This document shows positions 37,356 through 43,511 of a DNA stretch of 43,511 nt, piece after piece. Made by a program: the position numbers and the translations under genes. This stretch comes from Aestuariivivens insulae. GTDB lineage: Bacteria; Bacteroidota; Bacteroidia; Flavobacteriales; Flavobacteriaceae. Where the stretch lies: the NCBI RefSeq assembly GCF_022662195.1, contig NZ_JAKMCS010000024.1, positions 1 through 43,511 of the forward strand. The letters are read 5' to 3'. The notes below the pieces were generated by a model. The model was not told where the DNA came from. It did no database searches and saw nothing but the letters and a program-made list of their open reading frames with translations. How positions within the stretch are numbered: the first letter of the stretch is position 1; every line of letters starts with the position of its first letter.

Positions 37356-37781
37356 ATGAAAAACATACTGATTTTGAGTTTAATTGGAATAGCGATTTTG
37401 AGTTGCTCAAACAATAATGACAATAAAAATTCAACCAATTGTGATTTTGCAACCATTATAAGTGCTCAACAATACGAAAACGCCCCCTCAGACCAATTAA
37501 ACATAAATAGTCTAGAAATTAATGGTAACTGTTTAAAAATTAATTTTAGTTCAGGCGGTTGTAGTGGAGATACTTGGGTGTTAAAACTTATCGATTCAGA
37601 AAATATTCTAGAATCAAGTCCACCTCAAAGAAATCTGAGATTATCATTAAAGAATGAGGAATTATGTGAAGCATATATCACAAAAGAATTAACTTTTGAT
37701 ATTTCAAATTTGGAAGTAGATGGAAACAAAGTTCTACTGAACCTAATAAATTCAGACAAGAATATTTTGTATGAATATTAA
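37356..37781 (+). CDS. Small lipoprotein of unknown function
   Basis: This 141-residue protein has a lipoprotein signal with Cys17 (GIAILSC) followed by an Asn/Asp-rich linker (SNNNDNKNSTN), which favours surface or periplasmic anchoring. The mature part is beta-rich with a GGCSGDTWVLKL motif and three further Cys residues that may pair. I do not recognise the family. The gene lies alone between two 90-base direct repeats, suggesting arrival as a unit. Confidence 0.7.
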   Translation: MKNILILSLIGIAILSCSNNNDNKNSTNCDFATIISAQQYENAPSDQLNINSLEINGNCLKINFSSGGCSGDTWVLKLIDSENILESSPPQRNLRLSLKNEELCEAYITKELTFDISNLEVDGNKVLLNLINSDKNILYEY

Positions 37782-37840
37782 AACAACACTACAACGCCGT
37801 GTCCTTTTGATTTGAAAATAATTGTTTGGTTCTTACCTAC

Positions 37841-37928
37841 TCGAAAATCCTTCACAAGATATCGGCGCTTTGAAACACCTTGTATAAAATCATAAGCAAA
37901 GAAACGGCACAATAAAAAAGCGCAATCC
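37841..37928 (+). repeat. Direct repeat copy B flanking the small lipoprotein gene
   Basis: This is the partner of 37263-37354, offset by about 575 bases. Here the end of the repeat runs into a complete terminator hairpin, so copy B is likely the older, original form. Confidence 0.7.
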
Positions 37929-37946
37929 AAATGGATTGCGCTTTTT
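37914..37946. terminator. Bidirectional intrinsic terminator
   Basis: GCGCAATCC (37920-37928) and GGATTGCGC (37933-37941) form a 9-base-pair stem around AAAT, with six A before and five T after. It separates the rightward lipoprotein gene from leftward dnaK. Confidence 0.9.
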
Positions 37947-38022
37947 ACTTCTATCTTCAGTCTTCCGACTTCTAACTTTCACATAAGATCCTTCGTTTAC
38001 ACTCAGGATAAGCGATTCACAC

Positions 38023-38173
38023 AATCCCGATAATATTCGGGATTTGGTTCTCTGCTTACTTGACTTCTTCGAAGTCTACCCTTCGGCTTCGCTCAGGACA
38101 GGCTACTTGACTTCTTCGAAGTCTACCCTTCGGCTTTGCTCAGGACAGGCTACTTGACTTCTTCGAAGTCTAC
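38023..38173. repeat. Tandem duplication of the dnaK 3' end plus interspersed repeat
   Basis: A 47-base unit beginning TACTTGACTTCTTCGAAGTC occurs at 38057-38103 and 38104-38150 with one mismatch. Its first 23 bases occur a third time at 38151-38173 as the final codons of dnaK. The rest of each unit is the CCTTCG...CTCAGGA interspersed repeat. Just upstream, AATCCCGA/TCGGGATT (38023-38044) forms an 8-base-pair hairpin. Confidence 0.8.
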
Positions 38174-40060
38174 GTCTTCAACATCGCTGCCTTCAGCTTG
38201 TCCGTTAGAACCCGCGTCTGGCCCAGGTTGTGCATCACCACCTGCTTGTTGTGCTTCAGCTTGTGCTTTGTACATTTCTTCCGAAGCTTGTTTCCAGGCT
38301 TCGTTTATTTTTTCCAAAGCAGGCTCTATCACAGCAACATCCTTAGATTCGTAAGCTTTCTTCAATTCTTCTAGAGCATCCTGGATTGGTTTTTTCTTAT
38401 CATCCGATAATTTATCACCAAACTCCTCTAATTGTTTTTCCGTTTGGAAAATCATAGAATCGGCTTCATTCAATTTCTGCGCTTTTTCAGCAGCAGCTTT
38501 ATCAGCTTCAGCATTAGCTTCAGCATCAGCCTTCATCTTTTGGATTTCTTCTTCGGTCAATCCAGAAGAAGCTTCAATACGGATATCTTGTTTTTTACCT
38601 GTAGCTTTATCTTCAGCAGATACCTTAATAATACCATTGGCATCAATATCGAAGGTTACTTCAATTTGAGGTGTACCACGTCTTGCTGGTGGAATACCAT
38701 CCAAGTGGAAACGCCCAATAGTTTTGTTATCGGCTGCCATAGCACGCTCTCCCTGTAACACATGGATTTCTACAGAAGGCTGGTTATCGGCCGCTGTTGA
38801 GAACACCTGTGATTTTTTAGTTGGGATGGTAGTATTGGCTTCGATAAGCTTGGTAAATACATTACCCATTGTTTCGATACCTAACGATAATGGCGTAACA
38901 TCCAATAATAAAACGTCCTTAACATCACCTGTTAATACACCACCTTGTATACCAGCTCCTAAAGATACTACCTCGTCTGGGTTAACCCCTTTACTTGGTG
39001 CCTTCCCAAAGAATTTCTCTACAGCAGTTTGTACCGCTGGGATACGTGTAGAACCACCTACTAAAATCACTTCGTCAATATCGCTTTTGCTCAATCCAGC
39101 CGCTTTTAAAGCAGCCTCACATGGAGCAATGGTACGTTTTACCAAATCGTCTATTAACTGTTCAAATTTAGAACGTGTTAATGTACGTACCAAGTGCTTT
39201 GGCCCACTAGCGGTAGCCGTGATATATGGTAAGTTGATTTCTGTTTGTGTCGATGACGACAATTCTATTTTAGCTTTTTCAGCGGCTTCCTTTAAACGTT
39301 GAAGAGACATAGGGTCTTCTCTCAAATCCATACTTTCTTCTGCCTTAAACTCGTCTGCCAACCAGTTGATGATTTTTTCATCCACATCGTCACCACCTAA
39401 ATGGGTATCCCCATCGGTAGACAATACTTCAAATACACCATCACCTAATTCCAATATAGAAACGTCATGGGTACCACCACCAAAATCGAATACAACTATT
39501 TTTTGGTCCGTTCCTTTTTTATCCAATCCATAAGCCAATGCAGCTGCAGTAGGCTCGTTAATGATACGCTCTACTTTTAAACCAGCAATCTCACCAGCTT
39601 CTTTAGTAGCTTGACGTTGCGAATCGTTAAAATAGGCCGGTACGGTAATTACCGCTCTGGTCACATCCTGACCTAGATAATCCTCGGCTGTTTTTTTCAT
39701 TTTTTGAAGAATCATAGCCGATAATTCCTGTGGCGTGTATAAACGGCCCTCGATATCAACGCGCGGCGTATCGTTATCACCCTTAACCACTTTATAAGGT
39801 ACGCGTTCTGCTTCTTTTTTAGACTCAGAATATTTATTCCCCATAAAACGCTTAATAGAATAAACCGTTTTTGTTGGGTTAGTTACTGCCTGTCTTTTAG
39901 CAGGATCACCAACTTTTATTTCTCCTCCCTCAACAAATGCAATAACAGAAGGTGTAGTACGCTTACCTTCGGCATTTGGGATTACAACTGGATCGTTTCC
40001 TTCCATCACAGAAACGCAAGAGTTGGTTGTTCCTAAATCTATTCCAATAATCTTACTCAT
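38150..40060 (-). CDS. dnaK: Chaperone DnaK (Hsp70)
   Basis: This is a full-length 636-residue Hsp70 that binds unfolded proteins in an ATP-driven cycle with DnaJ and Grp[17 protein letters not shown] marks the N-terminus, so I place the start at 40060. An in-frame extension of 32 residues upstream (to 40156) has no Hsp70 similarity. The nucleotide-binding domain includes [15 protein letters not shown] and [12 protein letters not shown]. The linker [12 protein letters not shown] leads to the substrate domain and a lid ending [11 protein letters not shown], with a Gly/Gln/Ala-rich tail typical of the family. No dnaJ or grpE is adjacent. Confidence 0.98.
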   Translation of the reverse strand: MSKIIGIDLGTTNSCVSVMEGNDPVVIPNAEGKRTTPSVIAFVEGGEIKVGDPAKRQAVTNPTKTVYSIKRFMGNKYSESKKEAERVPYKVVKGDNDTPRVDIEGRLYTPQELSAMILQKMKKTAEDYLGQDVTRAVITVPAYFNDSQRQATKEAGEIAGLKVERIINEPTAAALAYGLDKKGTDQKIVVFDFGGGTHDVSILELGDGVFEVLSTDGDTHLGGDDVDEKIINWLADEFKAEESMDLREDPMSLQRLKEAAEKAKIELSSSTQTEINLPYITATASGPKHLVRTLTRSKFEQLIDDLVKRTIAPCEAALKAAGLSKSDIDEVILVGGSTRIPAVQTAVEKFFGKAPSKGVNPDEVVSLGAGIQGGVLTGDVKDVLLLDVTPLSLGIETMGNVFTKLIEANTTIPTKKSQVFSTAADNQPSVEIHVLQGERAMAADNKTIGRFHLDGIPPARRGTPQIEVTFDIDANGIIKVSAEDKATGKKQDIRIEASSGLTEEEIQKMKADAEANAEADKAAAEKAQKLNEADSMIFQTEKQLEEFGDKLSDDKKKPIQDALEELKKAYESKDVAVIEPALEKINEAWKQASEEMYKAQAEAQQAGGDAQPGPDAGSNGQAEGSDVEDVDFEEVK

Positions 40061-40142
40061 AATATATAATACTTTATTGTGTTGAATGTTCGTTTTTAAA
40101 TTCGAATTGTATAAGTCAATCTTTATGCCAATAGAAGTAAAC

Positions 40143-40155
40143 TGACACAGTGTCA
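40143..40155. promoter_or_regulatory. Palindrome upstream of dnaK
   Basis: TGACAC and GTGTCA flank a single base, 83 bases before the dnaK start. The site could be an operator for a stress regulator. It is not a CIRCE element (no TTAGCACTC). Confidence 0.35.
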
Positions 40156-40156
40156 T

Positions 40157-40400
40157 ATTTAGTAGGCAGTATTCAGTAGGCAGTAGGCAGTCCCAGTAAG
40201 CACAAGTTATCCCTTCTTATTATTTTGGCGCAACCCCCTCCCTTAGGGCAGGCGGGCGGGCTTTCACTAGTCGCTCCGCCTTAGGTCGGGAGCTCCAACA
40301 ATTAGCCTGCGGTGAGCGCAGTCTAACCGTTCAATCCCTTGCGCGGGGTGCAGTCTATTAATTACAGTGCAGTCCTGCCCATACGTACAGTACTGGATAG
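40157..40400. repeat. Interspersed repeats between dnaK and sdaA
   Basis: The stretch opens with three copies of AGTAGGCAGT (about 40160-40190). A GC-rich block follows with CCCCCTCCCTTAGGGCAGG, GGCGGGCGGGC and GCTCCGCCTTAGGTCGGGAGC, able to form several hairpins. The composition differs sharply from the surroundings and resembles repeats found between genes in flavobacterial genomes. A frame running through it into sdaA is not credible as protein. Confidence 0.6.
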
Positions 40401-40493
40401 GTGGCTGAGGTACTCGAAATATCTAAACTATTTACCCATCAAAAAACAAAAAAACTTTCCCCCAGTAGTACCACAGAGATACAAAAAACAATA

Positions 40494-40501
40494 TATATTT
40501 G
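40494..40501 (+). promoter_or_regulatory. -7 promoter element of sdaA
   Basis: TATATTTG matches TAnnTTTG fully, 23 bases before the chosen sdaA start. It supports that start over the upstream Met at 40339, which would lie before the promoter. No clear -33 TTG is seen. Confidence 0.5.
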
Positions 40502-40524
40502 CGCAACTAAAACGATATAGTAAC

Positions 40525-41949
40525 ATGGAATGTATTTCTGTTTTCGATATGTTAAAGATTGGTGTAGGCCCTTCAAGCTCGCATACACTTGGCCCTTGGC
40601 GTGCTGCCGAACTTTGGATAAAAGAGCTAAAACAAAATAACACCTTCGAAAACGTTGAAAGCATTAGTGTCGATCTGTACGGCTCACTATCGCTTACAGG
40701 AAAAGGTCATGCCACAGACTATGCCGTTATGTTGGGGTTAAGTGGCGCCGATCCAGAGACCATTCCCACCGAAACCATACCCAAAATCATTTCTGAAATA
40801 AAAAACAGCAACACCCTAAACTTTAATAACGAACGGCCAATAGCCTTCAACCCGCAAACCCATATTGTTTTCAATAAAAAGTTTTTACCCTTTCACGCTA
40901 ATGGCATGCGGTTTTCAGCAACCATTAACGGGCGTAAGTCCCATGCGGTGTATTACTCCATTGGTGGCGGATTTGTGGTACAGGAAGAACGAAAAACAGC
41001 AAAGGCCAACAAGATTATTTTCTATTGCACCTTTCCCTACCCCATAGCTACGGGCAACGATTTGCTTAGAAATTGCAGCCAGTTGAATAAATCAATCTCC
41101 CAGGTGGTTTTGGAAAACGAAAAATCCATTCGTTCCGAAGCGGCTATAGACATCGAACTGAAACGTATTTGGAATACCATGCTGGAAAGCATGTACCTAG
41201 GTTGCCATACCGAAGGCACCCTTCCCGGTGGCCTTAACGTAAAACGTCGCGCCAGTAGCATTCATAACAATTTAATAGGCGACACAGCCTATAACAATCC
41301 GGTGGAATGGATCTTTGCCATTAGAAATACAGAAGTGAAGTTTAGGCAAATCATTAAATGGGTTAGCTGCTTTGCCTTAGCGGTTAATGAAGTCAACGCC
41401 GCTTTGGGCCGTGTGGTAACGGCACCCACCAATGGCAGTGCCGGCGTTATTCCAGCCGTACTCATGTATTATTTGGTTATTGAAAACCACGATGGTAATT
41501 TCGATGACATCAAGCAGTTTTTACTGGTGGCAGGCGAAATTGGCAGTATCTTTAAAAAAGGCGCTACCATTAGTGCCGCTATGGGGGGCTGCCAGGCAGA
41601 GATTGGCGTATCATCGGCGATGGCCGCTGGTGCCCTATGCGAGCTCTTAGGCGGTAGTCCAGAACAGGTCTTGGTCGCCGCCGAAATTGCCATGGAACAC
41701 CATTTGGGCCTCACCTGCGATCCTATTGGAGGCCTGGTACAAGTGCCCTGCATAGAACGTAATGCCATGGGTGCCATAAAGGCCATTAATGCCGCCGAAC
41801 TGGCTCTGGACACCGATCCCAACAACGTTAAAGTCCCCTTAGACAAAGTCGTGGCTACCATGTGGGAAACCGCCAAGGACATGAATACCAAATACAAGGA
41901 AACCAGTGAAGGTGGTCTGGCTGTTGGGGTGCATTTAACGGATTGCTAA
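40525..41949 (+). CDS. sdaA: L-serine ammonia-lyase, iron-sulfur type, single chain
   Basis: This 474-residue enzyme deaminates L-serine to pyruvate with a [4Fe-4S] cluster. The N-terminal beta domain starts [21 protein letters not shown], the conserved opening of the family, which fixes the start at 40525. The catalytic alpha domain includes [18 protein letters not shown]. The three cluster Cys lie in [25 protein letters not shown] and its close partner. Both domains are in one chain, as in E. coli SdaA. If the amine operon yields glycine, serine made from it could feed this enzyme, but there is no physical link. Confidence 0.96.
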   Translation: MECISVFDMLKIGVGPSSSHTLGPWRAAELWIKELKQNNTFENVESISVDLYGSLSLTGKGHATDYAVMLGLSGADPETIPTETIPKIISEIKNSNTLNFNNERPIAFNPQTHIVFNKKFLPFHANGMRFSATINGRKSHAVYYSIGGGFVVQEERKTAKANKIIFYCTFPYPIATGNDLLRNCSQLNKSISQVVLENEKSIRSEAAIDIELKRIWNTMLESMYLGCHTEGTLPGGLNVKRRASSIHNNLIGDTAYNNPVEWIFAIRNTEVKFRQIIKWVSCFALAVNEVNAALGRVVTAPTNGSAGVIPAVLMYYLVIENHDGNFDDIKQFLLVAGEIGSIFKKGATISAAMGGCQAEIGVSSAMAAGALCELLGGSPEQVLVAAEIAMEHHLGLTCDPIGGLVQVPCIERNAMGAIKAINAAELALDTDPNNVKVPLDKVVATMWETAKDMNTKYKETSEGGLAVGVHLTDC

Positions 41950-42031
41950 ATACCCCGTTTAAATCAATTCAATTAATGGGTTTGGGTTTCCCAAAGGATT
42001 AACTACCTTAGAGAACACCAAACAAATAAGT

Positions 42032-43258
42032 ATGACAATTGGAATTGTAGGCGGTTCTATTGCTGGATGCTCGGCAGCTATCCTACTTCTTAAGGAAGGC
42101 CATGAGGTTACCGTTTTTGAGCGATCCAACAAAAGCCTTGTGGGGCGAGGTGGCGGTATTGGTACTACTCCCGCACTCATGAAGCAAATAAGGGCAGACG
42201 GATTAATTAATGGGGATTTTGCCCTTTTCCAAATCAACAAAATGCCATTTATAGGCAAAGTCAAATCCCATGAGCCCTATGGTAAGGTAGCTTGGGACAT
42301 GCCTATTCATTTTAATGTTTTTCAATGGAATGAACTTTGGCAAAAGTTAAGGCACAATGTCCCTAATGCACATTACCGTGCCGGAATAAAAATTGTTGAC
42401 GCTAAATCCATGCCTAACGGAAAAGTAGAACTAACTACCCATTCGGGCAACAAAGCACATTTCGATTTGGTTCTGTTTGCAGACGGTTACCAATCTTTAG
42501 GGCGCCAACTGTTGTTTCCTGAAAAAAAATTAAAGTACCGTGGCTATATCCTTTGGAGAGGGCTTTTAAAGGAATCGGAAATGGATATAGCTTGTCCCTT
42601 GAGTGATGACATCCTACGATTGTCCTATAAAGGCGAACCAGGGCACAATGTGGTATACTTTATACCAGACCAAAACGGGTCGGTTAAGGAAGGTGAGCGC
42701 GTGTTCAATTGGGCGGCCTATATTGCAATTCCCGAAGCAAAACTGGATAACATCATGACCGATAAAACCGGTAAGATAAGGTCTGGAACGCTACCACCTG
42801 GAAGCATTAGTCAGGCCAATGAGTCTTGGTTAAAACGTTTTCTTTCGCAACATATTCCCTCCTACTACGCCAACATAGTTAATAAAACTAAAGACAGCTA
42901 TATTCAAGTTATCTACACCTTGGATCTTGATAGCTATTATAAAGATCGCATGTGTCTTATTGGCGATGCCGGTATGGTCGTTCAACCGTTTACGGGCTCG
43001 GGTGTATTTAAGGGCTATAACAATGCCAAAGACCTAATTACCTGCATGAAGGAAAACCAAAACTTAAACGACGCTTTAGAACAATGGAGCAAGGCACAAC
43101 TTAAAACCGGCAAAAGGTTGCTGGCCTTAGGGGAACAAATGGAAAAAGCGTTTATCTGGGAACAATTGGACTTTGCCAAAGCCAATGAACAAGCGACCAA
43201 AACATGGTGGAAAGCCTCGGTTTCCTTTCCCGAGAACTTTAATTATGAGAGACCCTAA
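42032..43258 (+). CDS. FAD-dependent monooxygenase
   Basis: This 408-residue flavoprotein has the FAD-binding GXGXXG-type motif GIVGGSIAGCSAA at 4-16, then FERSN for the ribose, and the second FAD motif LIGDAGMVVQPFTGSGVFKG near 310-330. It resembles the 2,6-dihydroxypyridine 3-monooxygenase branch of aromatic hydroxylases, which oxidise small rings with NAD(P)H and O2. No aromatic pathway genes are nearby. The gene begins 82 bases after sdaA and could share its transcript. Confidence 0.9.
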   Translation: MTIGIVGGSIAGCSAAILLLKEGHEVTVFERSNKSLVGRGGGIGTTPALMKQIRADGLINGDFALFQINKMPFIGKVKSHEPYGKVAWDMPIHFNVFQWNELWQKLRHNVPNAHYRAGIKIVDAKSMPNGKVELTTHSGNKAHFDLVLFADGYQSLGRQLLFPEKKLKYRGYILWRGLLKESEMDIACPLSDDILRLSYKGEPGHNVVYFIPDQNGSVKEGERVFNWAAYIAIPEAKLDNIMTDKTGKIRSGTLPPGSISQANESWLKRFLSQHIPSYYANIVNKTKDSYIQVIYTLDLDSYYKDRMCLIGDAGMVVQPFTGSGVFKGYNNAKDLITCMKENQNLNDALEQWSKAQLKTGKRLLALGEQMEKAFIWEQLDFAKANEQATKTWWKASVSFPENFNYERP

Positions 43259-43400
43259 AAGTTTGGGCTCCCTATTGCCTATGCTAAGGTGGCCATAGAA
43301 CAAATTAATGTTACTAAGTAGTAGAGGTAAAATGGAACTTAGGAAGTACTTTTTATTATTCTCCAGAACTTTTCTTTACTTTTTATTGGACTTCCTATAT

Positions 43401-43511
43401 TAGACTGGACATAAAGATGAGAGAATATGCTTGCTAGTTATTAACTTAGCAATTATGAGAAGTAAACCCAAACATTACACTTTAGAATTTAAACAAAAGG
43501 CAGTGGAGTTG
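43401..43511 (+). mobile_element. Left end of an IS3-family insertion sequence
   Basis: TAGACTGGACATAAAGATGA at 43401 resembles the terminal inverted repeat of flavobacterial IS3-family elements, and a transposase start follows 54 bases later. The element runs off the window, so its right end and target duplication cannot be seen. Confidence 0.6.
43455..43511 (+). CDS. IS3-family transposase OrfA, N-terminal fragment
   Basis: Only 19 residues are in the window: MRSKPKHYTLEFKQKAVEL. This is the start of the helix-turn-helix of IS3/IS911-type OrfA, which binds the element ends. The gene continues past the window edge. OrfB would be expected downstream by frameshift. Confidence 0.75.
   Translation, partial: MRSKPKHYTLEFKQKAVEL

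Noticed and set aside
40061-40156. N-terminal extension of DnaK by 32 residues
   Set aside because: The added residues have no Hsp70 similarity and [12 protein letters not shown] is the normal start.
40339-40524. N-terminal extension of the serine dehydratase by 62 residues
   Set aside because: It runs through repeat DNA and lies upstream of the TATATTTG promoter element.

Overview
The window looks like a low-GC marine-type Bacteroidota chromosome, most likely Flavobacteriaceae. The evidence is two ECF-sigma/FecR/SusC/SusD cassettes, SusC proteins with STN and carboxypeptidase-like N-terminal domains, lipoprotein signals, Bacteroidota-style -7 elements (TAnnTTTG) and typical flavobacterial interspersed repeats. 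No rRNA, intact tRNA or CRISPR array was seen.

Region 1 (1-7760) is AT-rich, all genes point right, and it reads as an accessory island. A secreted protein with a possible beta-barrel and a membrane-anchored amidohydrolase precede a Septu-like pair, an ABC-type ATPase (PtuA-like) overlapping an HNH nuclease (PtuB-like). A second, unrelated HNH protein follows. The island ends at a 24-base block matching the 3' end of a tRNA without the rest of the gene, a likely attachment-site scar.

Region 2 (7847-34029) is a long run of leftward genes. After an NmrA-type oxidoreductase come two parallel modules. Module B (34029 to 24220) is ECF sigma, FecR, SusC, SusD and a Tat-exported phospholipase C. 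Module A (23797 to 9170) starts with an ethanolamine-type permease, then a glutamine-synthetase-like ligase, an iron alcohol dehydrogenase, a gamma-glutamyl hydrolase and an aldehyde dehydrogenase. It continues after only 3 bases into a second sigma/FecR/SusC/SusD set and a two-LamG surface lipoprotein. The best reading is a locus that takes apart phospholipid head groups outside the cell and catabolises ethanolamine (or a close amino alcohol) through gamma-glutamylated intermediates, with no Eut microcompartment or ammonia-lyase. The substrate is inferred.

Region 3 (34416-43511) is mostly housekeeping: an Lrp/AsnC regulator, an RlmI-like rRNA methyltransferase, DnaK, a one-chain L-serine dehydratase and a FAD monooxygenase. 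Between RlmI and DnaK lies a small accessory patch: a possibly truncated DUF4377-like lipoprotein, a MazEF toxin-antitoxin pair, and a second small lipoprotein flanked by 90-base direct repeats. The 3' end of dnaK has been duplicated in tandem together with an interspersed repeat. The window closes inside the left end of an IS3-family element.
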